Part shown: positions 33,036-43,250 of the stretch, one piece after another | How positions within the stretch are numbered: the stretch's first letter is position 1 | Layout of the letters: each line of letters starts with the position of its first letter | NCBI GenBank assembly: GCA_020073665.1 | Contig: JAIQEU010000015.1 | Span: 157,771 to 221,770 of the forward strand | Direction of reading: 5' to 3' | Origin: Terriglobia bacterium | Lineage (GTDB): Bacteria > Acidobacteriota > Terriglobia > Terriglobales > Acidobacteriaceae | DNA: 64,000 nt | The notes under the pieces: generated by a model | Databases searched by the model: none | The model's input: the letters and a program-made list of their open reading frames with translations, nothing else | Told to the model about the DNA's origin: nothing | Position numbers and translations under genes: made by a program

Positions 33036-33602
33036 ATGGTCAATAAAGAAATCGAGATTAAGTTTCGGGTCGAGGATCTGCGCGCACTCACTCGCGCACT
33101 GCGTGCGGCGGGATTCCGCCTGGTTACGCGTCGTACTCATGAGATGAATACGCTCTACGACCTTCCCGGCCAGCGCCTGCGCAAGCGCGGCGAACTGCTG
33201 CGGCTGCGCAAGTACGGGTCAGAGTGGGTGCTGACACACAAAGGGAAGGGCAAAGCCGGCCGCCACAAGACTCGCGTGGAGTTCCAAACCTCGGTTGCGG
33301 ATGGCGCCAAGATGGACTCGATCCTGCGCGCCCTCGGGTTCAGCCCAACATTCCGCTACGAAAAATTTCGCGCCGAGTGGAGCGACGGCAAGGGCCACGT
33401 CGTCGTTGATGAGACTCCCATCGGCAACCTGGGCGAGATTGAGGGGCCGTCCCGTTGGATTGATCAGATCGCGAGGCGGCTGGGGATTGCCCGCGCGGAT
33501 TACATCACGCAGAGTTATGCCGAGCTGTTTTTCGAGTGGAAGCGACGGACCGGAAGCCCGGCGAAGGACATGACCTTTGCAGCAATCCGGCGTCATCGCT
33601 AA
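33036..33602 (+). CDS. CYTH domain protein (class IV adenylate cyclase / triphosphatase-like)
   Basis: A 188-residue protein starting MVNKEIEIKFRV, whose ExExK motif (Glu5, Glu7, Lys9) is the signature of CYTH triphosphate-tunnel enzymes. Further tunnel residues follow: RLRKRGELLRLRKYG and LTHKGKGKAGRHKTRVE, then the acidic strand VVVDETPIGNLGEIEG. Family members are CyaB-type adenylate cyclases, thiamine triphosphatases and tripolyphosphatases; the sequence alone does not say which. The ATG at 33036 fits the conserved N-terminus better than an in-frame TTG at 33021. Confidence 0.9.
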   Translation: MVNKEIEIKFRVEDLRALTRALRAAGFRLVTRRTHEMNTLYDLPGQRLRKRGELLRLRKYGSEWVLTHKGKGKAGRHKTRVEFQTSVADGAKMDSILRALGFSPTFRYEKFRAEWSDGKGHVVVDETPIGNLGEIEGPSRWIDQIARRLGIARADYITQSYAELFFEWKRRTGSPAKDMTFAAIRRHR

Positions 33603-33676
33603 GGTCTTCTCCCCACACCATCCGCCGGGACACCTGTGGACTCCCGCGTTTTTTGGGTGATAATCTTCCCGAGGTC

Positions 33677-34816
33677 GTGAACCCTTTGCCTGCGGCGAAC
33701 CCATCCCCGAAACATCGCTATGCGGTCCTAAGCCGCAAGACCGCATGGTTCCTGACCTTCGTTGCATTCACCGCGCTTGGTTGGCTGGAATTCGCCTATC
33801 GTTACCTGGACGACCTGGCGCGCGGTCATCCGCACACCTTCGCCATGCGGATGTTCGAGGAGATGACCGGCGCTTACAGCGCGCTGCTGCTGCTTCCGGT
33901 CCTGGTGTGGGCGGTGCGTCGAAACCGCATCCGTCGCAATAACTGGTGGCGCACCTTACCGTTGAATCTGCTGATCATGGTGGCCTTCTCGGTTTGCGAT
34001 ACCACCCTGATGAGCGTTAGCCGCAGCCTTTTATCCCCGGTATTTGGACTCGGTCAGTATGACTACGGCATCATGTTCTACCGCTATCCGATGGAATTCG
34101 CCAACCACGTGCTGTGGTTCTGGATCATGGTTGGAGCCATCTACGGCGTGGATTCTTACCGCGCAGCGCGCGACCGCCAGGTCGCCCATGCCGAACTGGA
34201 AACCCGGCTGGCGGAAGCGCAGTTGCAGAACCTTCGGCTGCAGCTGCAGCCGCATTTTCTGTTTAACGCGCTCAACACGATTTCATCCGTAATGCATGAA
34301 GACGTGGGCCGCGCCGACGCCATGCTGGCGCAACTGAGCGACCTGCTGCGGCGCACTCTGCGGGCGGCCAACTCGCAGGAAGTAGCGCTCGAAGAAGAGC
34401 TGGCACTCCTGAAGAATTACCTGGCGATCATGGAGGCGCGCTTCGGCAACGACCTGCAAGTCGACTTCGCTGTAGAACCTGCGTTGTCTGACGCACTGGT
34501 TCCGCAACTTATTCTTCAACCGTTGGTGGAGAACTCCATCCGGCATGGAAGGGAGACGCAGTCCTCGCGAGTCGATATCCAGGTGAAAGTGAGGCGTGAG
34601 AATGGCAACCTGCTGCTGCAGGTGTGCGACAACGGGCCGGGTATCCGGGAACTGACCAACGGCGGGTGGCGAAAGGGCGTGGGGCTTTCCAACACGGAAG
34701 AACGGCTGGAAGGCCTTTACGGATCCGACCATCAATTTCTGCTGGAGAACTCCGTGGGTGGTGGCCTCACCGTCACCGTGCGAGTCCCCTTCCACACCGC
34801 GGCTACGGCTCGATGA
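33677..34816 (+). CDS. LytS/YehU-type sensor histidine kinase
   Basis: A membrane histidine kinase, 379 residues from GTG 33677. An upstream in-frame ATG (33536) would overlap the CYTH gene by 67 bases and adds no protein-like sequence, so I prefer the GTG. The N-terminal half has four hydrophobic segments (about 24-45, 66-82, 94-115 and 143-160). The His_kinase domain follows: LRLQLQPHFLFNALNTIS with phospho-acceptor His193, then the HATPase domain with PLVENSIRHG (N-box) and CDNGPGI (G1 box). The response-regulator gene overlaps its stop by 4 bases (ATGA). Confidence 0.88.
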   Translation: MNPLPAANPSPKHRYAVLSRKTAWFLTFVAFTALGWLEFAYRYLDDLARGHPHTFAMRMFEEMTGAYSALLLLPVLVWAVRRNRIRRNNWWRTLPLNLLIMVAFSVCDTTLMSVSRSLLSPVFGLGQYDYGIMFYRYPMEFANHVLWFWIMVGAIYGVDSYRAARDRQVAHAELETRLAEAQLQNLRLQLQPHFLFNALNTISSVMHEDVGRADAMLAQLSDLLRRTLRAANSQEVALEEELALLKNYLAIMEARFGNDLQVDFAVEPALSDALVPQLILQPLVENSIRHGRETQSSRVDIQVKVRRENGNLLLQVCDNGPGIRELTNGGWRKGVGLSNTEERLEGLYGSDHQFLLENSVGGGLTVTVRVPFHTAATAR

Positions 34817-35589
34817 ATTCGATGGCCAGGCTGCGCGTGTTCGTGGTGGACGACGAGGCGCCGGCGCGCAAGAAGATCATCCGCTTCCTCGGCCGCGATC
34901 CGGAAGTCGAAGTCGTCGGAGAAGCCGGCAATGGGCGCGAGGCGGTGAGAGGGATTCAGCAGACCAAACCTGATCTGGCTTTCCTCGATGTGCAGATGCC
35001 CGCCATGGATGGCTTCGAAGTTATCCGAGCCTTGGAGCCGGGCCCGATCCCGCGGGTGGTCTTCGTGACCGCGCACGATGAATATGCGATCCGGGCGTTC
35101 GAGGTACACGCCTTCGGCTATTTGCTGAAGCCGTTCGATCAGGTGCGGTTTGAGAAGGTTCTCGCTGACGCCAAACAGCATCTTGCACGAGACGAGGCCA
35201 ACGGGGTCGGCGCGCAGCTCAAACAACTGCTGGCTGAGGTGCAACGCCGCCAGCAGCAGCCGGCACGCCTGCTGGTAGAGCACAACCAGCGGGCATTCTT
35301 TCTTCCGTTGAACCAGATTGATTGGGCCGAGTCAGAGCGCAACTACTTAAAGATTCACGTGGGCGACCAGACCTATACCATCCGCGGCACGGTCGAAGGC
35401 CTGGAGGAAAAAGTTGAGCCTTCCGAATTTCTGCGCCTCAACCGCTCCTGCCTGGTACGCATTGATTTCATCCACGAACTGGAGAGCTGGTTTCATGGCG
35501 AGTACAAAGTCACCTTGAAATCTGGACAGAAGCTGACCTGGACGCGGCGCTACCTGGGCAAGCATCCTGAGTTGTTGCAAAGGCTCTAA
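34813..35589 (+). CDS. LytTR-family response regulator
   Basis: A 258-residue response regulator. The receiver domain (1-125) has the acidic pair in VFVVDDEAP, phospho-acceptor Asp59 in FLDVQMPAMDGFEV, Thr in VTAHDEYAIRAF and Lys in LLKPF. The C-terminal LytTR DNA-binding domain (about 155-258) has IDWAESERNYLKIHVG, then FLRLNRSCLVRIDFIHEL. Its ATG overlaps the kinase stop (ATGA), so the pair is translationally coupled and should form one signalling unit. LytTR regulators usually control cell-surface or virulence-type genes; the targets are not visible here. Confidence 0.93.
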   Translation: MNSMARLRVFVVDDEAPARKKIIRFLGRDPEVEVVGEAGNGREAVRGIQQTKPDLAFLDVQMPAMDGFEVIRALEPGPIPRVVFVTAHDEYAIRAFEVHAFGYLLKPFDQVRFEKVLADAKQHLARDEANGVGAQLKQLLAEVQRRQQQPARLLVEHNQRAFFLPLNQIDWAESERNYLKIHVGDQTYTIRGTVEGLEEKVEPSEFLRLNRSCLVRIDFIHELESWFHGEYKVTLKSGQKLTWTRRYLGKHPELLQRL

Positions 35590-35712
35590 GGCTTTCGTCC
35601 CCACTGCAGGCCCGATTCCTGGCTCCCCGGGTGCAAATGTCCCAATCTCTTTGGCTACAGCCAAGAACAGCCGCACAATGCTCGTCACCAACGGGAGGAG
35701 GCTTGTGTTCCA

Positions 35713-37302
35713 ATGAGCGTGACTACTGTGCCGTCATCGGCTGATTCGCGAACTTCGTTCTCCGCGGCAGAGCCCGCCGAAAACCAACGCCTTGCCGTAG
35801 GCTGGCTTCTCGGACTCAGTGGTACCGTGCTGCTGCTCCATGTGCTGCTAAGCGGCCGCTACGGCTACTTCCGCGATGAACTTTACTTCCTGGATTGCGG
35901 GCGTCACCTGGCGTGGGGGTACGTGGACATGGCGCCGATGATTGCCCTCTTCAGCCGGTTGGCGTTGGCACTGGGAGCGCCGCTGCAATTGTTACGATCA
36001 ATGGCAGCGGTGGGCGCAGCCGGGATCATCGCGATTACCATGCTGATCGCCTGGCGGCTGGGCGGAGGCCGCTTTGCCCAGGCATTGGCCGGGCTGTGCG
36101 CCGTTGCCGCTCCCATGTATCTCGCCAGCGGAAGCCTCTTCACCATGAACATTTTTGAGTCATGGTTCTGGATGGGCTGCGCGTATGTGTTGATTCGCAT
36201 CATCCAGACGGGCAACTCGCGGCTGTGGATATGGTTCGGCGTGCTCGCCGGACTCGGCTTGATGAACAAGCACTCCGCTTCGTTTTTCGGGCTGGCGGTG
36301 GTGGTGGGGCTGGTTCTAACCGCGCAAAGGAAAGAATTTGCCAAGCGCTGGATCTGGGTTGGTGGTGTCATCGCGCTGCTTATTTTTCTGCCCAACCTGA
36401 TCTGGCAGGTACAGCATCATTTCCCCACTTTGGAAGATCTGCACAATGTGGCGGAGAGTGGCAAGAACGTGGTGCTGAGCCCAGTGGCATTCGTGGTCGA
36501 ACAGATTCTGGTCATGCACCCCTTGCTGTTTCCGGTTTGGCTGTCCGGTTTGTGGTTCTTCCTGATGGGGAGAGGAACCAAGTATCGTCCGCTGGGATGG
36601 ATCTACCTCACGCTGTTGGTCATCTTCATCTTCCTGCACGGCAAGGACTATTACCTGGCCCCGGCGTATCCCATGCTGTTCGCGGGAGGGGCGGTCGCGA
36701 TCGACGATTGGCTGAATCGCGGATGGATGACGGCGAGAAAGCTCTGGCCCAAGGCGGCGATAGTGGCAGTTATTGTTGCATCGGGAGCCTTCCTGGCCCC
36801 GGCGGTATTGCCGCTTCTGTCGCCGGAAAACCAAGTGGCTTATCGGCAAAGGTTCCATCTGGAGGATCAGAAGACCGAGGTCAACCACGTCGGGCCGCTG
36901 CCGCAAATGTTCGGAGATCAGTTCGGATGGCCGGAACTGGTGGAACAGGTGGCGGCGATCTACAACTCACTGCCTCCCGAACAGCGGACGAAAACTGCGA
37001 TCCTGGCCGGGAACTACGGCGAGGCCGGTGCGATTGACTTGTTCGGTCCCAAGTATGGCCTGCCCACCGCTCTGAGTGGTCATCAGACGCACTATTTTTG
37101 GGGAACCATGGGCTTTACCGGGGACACCGTCATCACTATCCAGTACGGACCCCATTTTCTTTCGGGAATGTGCGACTCGGTGAAACCCGTAGGCATGCAC
37201 TCCCACCCGTGGGGGATGGCGGAAGAGAACCACGAACTTTACCTGTGCCATTTGAAGAGGCCACTGGCTGAGATGTGGGAAGACCAGAAGCACTGGAACT
37301 GA
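35713..37302 (+). CDS. GT39-like membrane glycosyltransferase (ArnT/PMT family)
   Basis: A 529-residue polytopic membrane protein of the dolichyl-phosphate-mannose/ArnT family (GT-C fold), with about nine to eleven hydrophobic segments. The signature acidic loop after the first helix is present: YFRDELYFLDCGRHLAWGY, followed by DMAPMIALFSRLA. The C-terminal part is a soluble periplasmic domain (about 370-529). It transfers a sugar from a lipid carrier to a lipid or protein on the outer face of the inner membrane; donor and acceptor are unknown. A strong Shine-Dalgarno (GGGAGGAGG) lies about 11 bases before the ATG. Confidence 0.87.
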   Translation: MSVTTVPSSADSRTSFSAAEPAENQRLAVGWLLGLSGTVLLLHVLLSGRYGYFRDELYFLDCGRHLAWGYVDMAPMIALFSRLALALGAPLQLLRSMAAVGAAGIIAITMLIAWRLGGGRFAQALAGLCAVAAPMYLASGSLFTMNIFESWFWMGCAYVLIRIIQTGNSRLWIWFGVLAGLGLMNKHSASFFGLAVVVGLVLTAQRKEFAKRWIWVGGVIALLIFLPNLIWQVQHHFPTLEDLHNVAESGKNVVLSPVAFVVEQILVMHPLLFPVWLSGLWFFLMGRGTKYRPLGWIYLTLLVIFIFLHGKDYYLAPAYPMLFAGGAVAIDDWLNRGWMTARKLWPKAAIVAVIVASGAFLAPAVLPLLSPENQVAYRQRFHLEDQKTEVNHVGPLPQMFGDQFGWPELVEQVAAIYNSLPPEQRTKTAILAGNYGEAGAIDLFGPKYGLPTALSGHQTHYFWGTMGFTGDTVITIQYGPHFLSGMCDSVKPVGMHSHPWGMAEENHELYLCHLKRPLAEMWEDQKHWN

Positions 37303-37359
37303 AGGCATTCACTCGGGTTCCCGCTCACGGTGGCCGGCTAGATGCGCGTTCTCGTTCAG

Positions 37360-37803
37360 TTACGCCACATGACCGTGCCTGGCATCTTCGTAACCTGCGG
37401 CGGCGAAGTACACCGCCCGGTCGAAGAACTGATCCAGCGAGCGCAACAGTTCGAGTTCACCGAACACATCTTGCGCTCCACCGTGTACACCTTCGCGGTC
37501 CAGAAACGCCCAGAGATGCTCCTTGGTCAACATGAGGGCCCAAGTGAGTTGGGGCAGCGGGATGTGTTGTTCGACGCGGCGCGCGCCAAGGTGCATGTAC
37601 ACCTTTTCGATGTCGGCCTCAGTCTTGGTGAGCAGCCAATCGCTGAGATTGCGATAGATCTCGTGGCAGCGAGAACGCAGTTCGTGGTTCGGGACCTTGC
37701 GCAGGTCAGGGGTGCGCTCCGAAGCATGGAGCGTGCTAACTAACCCATCGGCAAGCTCTTCGGAGTGCGATTCAATCAGACGTACCAACCGCAGGGCGAG
37801 CAT
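37360..37803 (-). CDS. RsbRD N-terminal-like sensor protein
   Basis: A 147-residue all-helical protein: LVRLIESHSEELADGLVSTL, then VPNHELRSRCHEIYRNLSDWL and YMHLGARRVEQHIPLPQLTWAL. This matches the N-terminal domain of RsbRD-like stressosome co-antagonists and related globin-fold sensors (PF14361 type), here free-standing with no STAS domain attached. It lies between the GT39-like gene (convergent, 57-base gap) and the PiT gene. A regulatory role in stress signalling is inferred from the family only. Confidence 0.65.
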   Translation of the reverse strand: MLALRLVRLIESHSEELADGLVSTLHASERTPDLRKVPNHELRSRCHEIYRNLSDWLLTKTEADIEKVYMHLGARRVEQHIPLPQLTWALMLTKEHLWAFLDREGVHGGAQDVFGELELLRSLDQFFDRAVYFAAAGYEDARHGHVA

Positions 37804-37913
37804 CAGAGCCTCCTCACAACTTCGTCGGTCTATTTTACGACCAGCCCGGGCAGAAAGGGCGTGGCGGAAAGTGTTCCTGTGGGGGCGAGCCGGTATTTCA
37901 ACTAGGGCAAAGA

Positions 37914-38939
37914 CTAAGCGCCGGGGTGGATAAGACGAATCAGCCAGAAGGTCAGTGCTGCCACTGCCGCCGACGCAGGAATGGTCAGGACCCAGGCCCA
38001 GACGATGCGCCGAGCCACTCCCCAGCGGACAGCGGAGAGCCGGGTGGTAGCGCCCACGCCCACGATGGCGCCGGTAATGGTGTGAGTGGTGCTGACCGGA
38101 ATTCCTGCTAGAGCAGTCGAAAACAGTGTGATCGCTCCTGCCGTCTCGGCACAGAATCCGCCCACAGGCTTGAGCTTGGTAATGCGGGAACCCATGGTGT
38201 GAACGATCCGCCAGCCGCCGAGGTAGGTTCCCAGGGCGATGGAAGCGTGGGCCGCCAGAATGATGGGCCAGTGAAATCGTCCCCAGTCGCCGGCGAGTTC
38301 GCTGGCGCTAAGGTATTTCGCGCCATAGAGGGCGCTGGCGACGATGCCCATGGTTTTTTGCGCATCGTTGCCGCCATGTCCCAGGCTGTACGCTGCTGCC
38401 GAAAGCAATTGCAATTTACGGAACCAGACATCAATCCTTTGCGGCGCTTTGTTGCGCAGCAGCCAGAACACCGCCACCATCAGGATGAGGGCCAGCACCA
38501 ATCCCATGATGGGCGCCACCACGATGAAGATCAGGGTTTTGTACCAGCCTTCGAGAATGATGACCTGGAACCCGGAACGCATGACCGCGGCGCCGGCATA
38601 GCCGCCGATCAAGGCATGGGAGGAGGACGTGGGCATGCCCCACCACCAGGTGAGCAGGTCCCAAACGATGGCCCCCAACAACCCGGCGATCACCACGTAT
38701 TGGGTGACCGAGTCGATGTGGATCATTCCCTTACCGATGGTTTTTGCGACCGCCGTCCCCAGAAAGAACGCCGCCAGAAAATTGAAGGTGGCCGCCCACA
38801 AGACCGCCAGCTTTGGAGACAGCACGCGCGTGGATACCACGGTCGCGATGCTATTGGCGGCGTCGTGGAATCCGTTGAAGAAATCAAACACCAGCGCCAT
38901 TAGCACGGTGATGATGAGCAGCAGGAGATCAGGTTTCAC
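37914..38939 (-). CDS. pit: PiT-family inorganic phosphate transporter
   Basis: A 341-residue inner-membrane symporter, the low-affinity phosphate (metal-phosphate) uptake type. The PiT signatures are both present: FDFFNGFHDAANSIATVVSTR near the N-terminus and GGNDAQKTMGIVA in the second half, with ten to twelve hydrophobic segments. GIPVSTTHTITGAIVGVG is a second copy of the internal repeat. The DUF47 gene lies 34 bases upstream on the same strand, a conserved operon, so the two proteins should work together. Confidence 0.95.
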   Translation of the reverse strand: MKPDLLLLIITVLMALVFDFFNGFHDAANSIATVVSTRVLSPKLAVLWAATFNFLAAFFLGTAVAKTIGKGMIHIDSVTQYVVIAGLLGAIVWDLLTWWWGMPTSSSHALIGGYAGAAVMRSGFQVIILEGWYKTLIFIVVAPIMGLVLALILMVAVFWLLRNKAPQRIDVWFRKLQLLSAAAYSLGHGGNDAQKTMGIVASALYGAKYLSASELAGDWGRFHWPIILAAHASIALGTYLGGWRIVHTMGSRITKLKPVGGFCAETAGAITLFSTALAGIPVSTTHTITGAIVGVGATTRLSAVRWGVARRIVWAWVLTIPASAAVAALTFWLIRLIHPGA

Positions 38940-38973
38940 TGCGACGATTCCTGTTCCGTATGGGGTAGTAAGC

Positions 38974-39588
38974 TCAAGCGTTTTTCAGGACGACAGTTTC
39001 CAGTACGTTGGCCGCGTCCTCAGCCTTGTCGGTGGCAGTCTCCAGGACTTCGATCAGCTCCTTGATTTTGATGAGCGTGATGGGGTCCTTTTCGCGCTCG
39101 AACAAAGCGGCGATGGTCTCGCGCGCAATCTGGTCGGCTTCGTTTTCCAAGCGGTTGATTTCAACACAGTGCCCCAGCACGTCGCCATTCTTTTGCAGGT
39201 GAGACACGGCCAGCTGCAGTTCCTGGGTCTGCAGCAGGATCAATCGAGCCAACTCAGCGGCAGCGGGCGGAGGCTGGGTGATCTTGTATAGCACCATCCG
39301 GTCGCCGGCCGCGTGAATCAAGTCGAGCACATCGTCGAGCGAAGAAGCCAGCCGGTGAAGATCTTCGCGATCAAAAGGCGTGATAAAGGTCTGGTTCAGC
39401 TTGGTCAGAATAGCGTGCGTCAGTTCATCCGCCACCCGTTCAATCCGCTTGATCTCCGCGGCTTTAACCTCCACATCCCGATAATCGGCAAAAAGATCCA
39501 CCAGGACCTGAGCGCCAGCGATCAGATTGCTGGACATCTCGGAGAACATGGCAAAAAAACTGACATCTTTTGGAATGAGTCGGACCAT
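38974..39588 (-). CDS. DUF47 (PhoU-like) partner of the phosphate transporter
   Basis: A 204-residue PhoU-like helical protein starting MVRLIPKDVSFFAMFSEMSS. Motifs of the family: EIKRIERVADELTHAI near residue 65, FDREDLHRLASSLDDVLDLI in the middle, and the acidic segment LENEADQIARETIAALFE. It is in an operon with PiT (34-base gap). DUF47 proteins regulate or assist PiT-type phosphate transport, possibly through metal binding by the conserved acidic residues. The gene is intact. Confidence 0.92.
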   Translation of the reverse strand: MVRLIPKDVSFFAMFSEMSSNLIAGAQVLVDLFADYRDVEVKAAEIKRIERVADELTHAILTKLNQTFITPFDREDLHRLASSLDDVLDLIHAAGDRMVLYKITQPPPAAAELARLILLQTQELQLAVSHLQKNGDVLGHCVEINRLENEADQIARETIAALFEREKDPITLIKIKELIEVLETATDKAEDAANVLETVVLKNA

Positions 39589-39723
39589 TCTGGGACAGAC
39601 TCCTGGGTTCGGTAGGTGCTGCTATCAACTTGTGTCGGGAAAGCCAGCCAATATCTCACGCAGAGTCAGAGCGAGTCAAATGGACCAGGCAGGCGGTAGT
39701 GCAAGGACGCCCCGAATAAAGTT

Positions 39724-39876
39724 CTACTCAGTCCGGTGGCTGCGGAATCGCGGGCGGAGGGCCTGCAAAGTGCGACGGGGCATACCCAGTCCTATGATGG
39801 CGATCAGGGCGAGAACAGCCCCCAAGCCAACCCCAATGCGTTGCAGAAAATCGAGTAAGGTGTACTCCACGTGCAT
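39724..39876 (-). CDS. small single-pass membrane protein (50 residues)
   Basis: A 50-residue frame in the 404-base gap between secA and the DUF47 gene. It starts MHVEYTLLDFLQRIGVGLGA, continues as one hydrophobic helix through VLALIAIIGLGM, then ends in a strongly basic tail (PRRTLQALRPRFRSHRTE). One transmembrane helix with a positive-inside tail is a sensible protein, and codon third positions look coding. There is no strong Shine-Dalgarno. I saw nothing else in the rest of the gap. Confidence 0.4.
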   Translation of the reverse strand: MHVEYTLLDFLQRIGVGLGAVLALIAIIGLGMPRRTLQALRPRFRSHRTE

Positions 39877-39992
39877 CACTGAAGTATGAAACCGGCGAGG
39901 GTTTGCGCAAAGTAACGATTAGGCTAGAACCATCGTGCAGGGCCGGAAGAGCCCTTGGCGGCGACGCTCCCGGCTACTCCTCGTGGGCAGAG

Positions 39993-42900
39993 CTATGCGT
40001 TGGCGCCGTGGCACTTCTTGTATTTCTTGCCGGAACCGCAGTGGCAGGGATCATTGCGGCCAATCTTGGCCTCTCCCCGGACGACTTGCTGCACCGGCTG
40101 CCGGTCGCCAGAGCCAGCCATGCGGGCCTGCTCGAGTTCCTTGCGCTTTTTGCGCTGGAAGGCTTCTTCGATTTCATCCACCGAAGTGGCTACCGCGCGC
40201 GGTGGACGACGGCCGTTGCCATCACCACCTCGCCCCAGCGCAGGCACTCCGGCCTCCGGGCCTGTGCCGCCCGGCTCTGGGCCACGGCCAGCGATGGCCG
40301 GTCCGGCTTCTCCCGGGCGCTCCAGAATCTGCATCAGGTACAGATACCGGACCGTGTCCTCCTGGAACTTCTGCATCATGGCTTCGAACATTTCGAAGGA
40401 CTCGCGCTTGTACTCCACCAGGGGGTCGTGCTGGCCGTAGCCACGCAAGCCGATGCCCTCCTTCAAGTGGTCCATGTTCAGGAGGTGGTCTTTCCACTGT
40501 TGATCGAGCACGCTGAGCATGATCATGCGCTCGTGATAGCGCATGGCATCGGGGCCAATCAGTTTCTCCTTGGCATCGTAACGTTGCTTGAGTTTGCCAA
40601 AAACCGCGTCACCCAGTTCCTGGCGGTTCAGCGTCTCCGGCTTTACTCCTTCGGCAAGAATGTCTACCCCGAAGCGGGTGAAGATGGCGTCCTTCATTCC
40701 CTTCAAGTCCCAATCTTCGGGATGGACCTTGACCGCGCAGAACTGGTCCATCAGTTCGCCGAGAATGCCGGAGACGTAGTCCTCGAGAATCAGTTCTTTC
40801 TGGTCCACGCCTTCGAGCAACTGGCGGCGCAGGCCATAGACGGCCTCGCGCTGCTTGTTCATGACGTCGTCGTACTCGAGCAGGTGTTTGCGGGCTTCGA
40901 AGTTCTGGCCTTCCACCGCCTTCTGCGCGGTTTCGATGCGGCGGGTGATCATCCGCGATTCGATGGGGACTCCCTCTTCCATGCCCAGCTTCTGCAGCAG
41001 GTTTGAGACCCACTCCTTGGCGAAGATGCGCATCAGGTCATCTTCGAGCGAGAGATAGAAACGCGAGGACCCAGGATCACCCTGGCGGCCGGCGCGGCCA
41101 CGCAGCTGGTTATCAATGCGGCGGGCTTCGTGACGCTCGGTGCCGAAGATATGCAAGCCACCGGCGGCCACCACCTCCGCGTGTTCTTTGTCGGTCTCCG
41201 CTTTGTAGCGGTGGAAGGTTTCGTTCCACTGCTCGGTGGGGACTACGTATTCATTCCCGGCGTAATACCAGACCGTGCTCTTTTCCAGGTCGACGTCGAC
41301 CAGGATCTTGCCCTGGGCGGCACGCAGAGGCTGGGCAATTCCCTTCTTCACGCACTCCTGCTTGGCCATGAATTCAGGATTGCCGCCGAGCAGAATGTCG
41401 GTACCGCGGCCGGCCATGTTGGTAGCGATGGTGACCATGCCCTTGCGCCCTGCCTGGGAGACAATTTCGGCTTCTTTCTCGTGGTACTTGGCGTTCAGCA
41501 CCACGTGCTTGATGCCCTTCTTCTTCAGCAGTTCGGAAAGCCGTTCCGACTTTTCAATTGACGTGGTACCCACCAGCACCGGCTGCGCCGTCGCGTACAG
41601 ACGTTGAATTTCATCCGAGGCCGCGTAGTATTTTTCCTTCTCGGTACGGTAAACCACGTCGGGGTTCTCGATTCGCAGCAGCGTTTTGTTGGTCGGGATG
41701 ACCGTCACTTCCAGCTTGTAAATCTTGTCGAATTCCGCCGCTTCGGTCTCGGCCGTACCGGTCATGCCGGCCAGCTTCTTGTACATGCGGAAATAATTCT
41801 GGAAGGTGATGGTGGCAAGCGTCTGGTTTTCGCGCTCGATCTTCACGTTCTCTTTGGCTTCGACCGCCTGGTGCAGCCCGTCAGACCAGCGCCGCCCCGG
41901 CATCATTCGTCCGGTGAACTCGTCAACGATGATGACTTCCCCGTCTTTCACCACGTACTCCACGTCGCGGCGGTAGAGCGCATGCGCTTTGATGGCGGTT
42001 TCCACGTGGTGCTTGAGGTCCCAGTTTTCCGGGTCGGCGATGTTGCCGATGCCCAGCAGCTTCTCGACTTTTTCCCAGCCTTCATCGGTGACGGTGATGG
42101 TCTTGTGCTTCTCGTCCACCACGAAGTCGCCGGTCAGTTGCTTGGGCTCTCCGGGCGCAGTGTCGATTTCCTCGCCCTTCTCCAGCTTGGGAATGATGCG
42201 GTTGACCTTGTAATACTTGTCGGTCGATTCCTCGCTGGCGCCCGAGATGATCAGCGGAGTGCGGGCTTCGTCGATCAGGATGGAGTCGACTTCGTCGACG
42301 ATGGCAAAGTTGTGGCCGCGCTGCACACAATCGTGCAGGTCGAACTTCATGTTGTCGCGCAGGTAGTCGAAACCAAACTCGTTGTTGGTGCCGTAGGTTA
42401 CGTCGGCGGCGTAAGCCTCGCGGCGCTCTTCGTCATCGAGTTCGTGCACGATGACGCCAACGCTCAGACCCAGGAAGCGATACAGCTTGCCCATCCATTC
42501 CGAGTCGCGCTTGGCCAGGTAGTCATTCACCGTGACCACGTGCACACCGCGTCCGCTGAGGGCATTCAGGTAGACCGGCAAGGTGGCGACCAGGGTCTTG
42601 CCCTCGCCGGTCTTCATTTCGGCGATCTTGCCCTCGTGCAGCACCATGCCACCAATCAACTGGACATCGAAATGCCGCATGTTGAGCACGCGGCGGCCGG
42701 CCTCGCGCACCACGGCGAAAGCCTCGGCCAGGATCTCCTCGAGCACTTCGTTGATAGCCTTCAGTCGTTCATCTTCCAACTGTTTCGCCAGGTCGAAGTC
42801 GGGCTCGGCATCGGCATCGGCTTCAGGGCTGGCAGCGGGCGCATCGGAAATATGGCTCAGGCGTTCCTGGATGCGCTGGCGGAATTCGTCGGTCTTGGCC

Positions 42901-43031
42901 CGCAGTTCATCGTCGTTCAGCTTCTGCATCTGGGGCTCAAGCGCGCTGATAGCCTCCACGTTGGGCATGAGGCGCTTGACTTCCCGTTCATTCTTGGTCC
43001 CGAAGACCTTGCCTAACAATGTGTTGATCAA
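39993..43031 (-). CDS. secA: preprotein translocase ATPase SecA
   Basis: Motor ATPase of Sec-dependent export. 1012 residues, about 110 longer than E. coli SecA. Walker A at 142-146 (GEGKT), the DEAD-type segment [14 protein letters not shown], preprotein cross-linking domain, helical wing and scaffold domains in order, and the zinc-binding C-terminus [17 protein letters not shown] used for SecB/membrane contact. A Pro/Gly/Arg-rich linker lies before it. An acidic insert at about 62-80 ([17 protein letters not shown]) adds to the length. The gene stands alone. Confidence 0.97.
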   Translation of the reverse strand: MINTLLGKVFGTKNEREVKRLMPNVEAISALEPQMQKLNDDELRAKTDEFRQRIQERLSHISDAPAASPEADADAEPDFDLAKQLEDERLKAINEVLEEILAEAFAVVREAGRRVLNMRHFDVQLIGGMVLHEGKIAEMKTGEGKTLVATLPVYLNALSGRGVHVVTVNDYLAKRDSEWMGKLYRFLGLSVGVIVHELDDEERREAYAADVTYGTNNEFGFDYLRDNMKFDLHDCVQRGHNFAIVDEVDSILIDEARTPLIISGASEESTDKYYKVNRIIPKLEKGEEIDTAPGEPKQLTGDFVVDEKHKTITVTDEGWEKVEKLLGIGNIADPENWDLKHHVETAIKAHALYRRDVEYVVKDGEVIIVDEFTGRMMPGRRWSDGLHQAVEAKENVKIERENQTLATITFQNYFRMYKKLAGMTGTAETEAAEFDKIYKLEVTVIPTNKTLLRIENPDVVYRTEKEKYYAASDEIQRLYATAQPVLVGTTSIEKSERLSELLKKKGIKHVVLNAKYHEKEAEIVSQAGRKGMVTIATNMAGRGTDILLGGNPEFMAKQECVKKGIAQPLRAAQGKILVDVDLEKSTVWYYAGNEYVVPTEQWNETFHRYKAETDKEHAEVVAAGGLHIFGTERHEARRIDNQLRGRAGRQGDPGSSRFYLSLEDDLMRIFAKEWVSNLLQKLGMEEGVPIESRMITRRIETAQKAVEGQNFEARKHLLEYDDVMNKQREAVYGLRRQLLEGVDQKELILEDYVSGILGELMDQFCAVKVHPEDWDLKGMKDAIFTRFGVDILAEGVKPETLNRQELGDAVFGKLKQRYDAKEKLIGPDAMRYHERMIMLSVLDQQWKDHLLNMDHLKEGIGLRGYGQHDPLVEYKRESFEMFEAMMQKFQEDTVRYLYLMQILERPGEAGPAIAGRGPEPGGTGPEAGVPALGRGGDGNGRRPPRAVATSVDEIEEAFQRKKRKELEQARMAGSGDRQPVQQVVRGEAKIGRNDPCHCGSGKKYKKCHGANA

Positions 43032-43250
43032 ATCTGGGTTCCTTCACCGTGGCAGATAGCAAGCCCACACAGCTCTTTAAAAGCCTAGCATATTAGATGC
43101 CCAGGCAGGAGGGTAAGGCGCGTGCAGAAAAGACGGGCACGTAGGGACACCCGCCTCGGCTGTCCACCGAGCGAATTGAGAAGAATGAAGGCCATGGTGG
43201 CCGGCGGGACGCGGGCGCTACGGCCATCGTGTAAGATTTCCGGCTGGCCC

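Noticed and set aside
41604..43016. 470-codon plus-strand open frame antisense to secA
   Set aside because: Antisense shadow; secA is conserved along its full length on the other strand.
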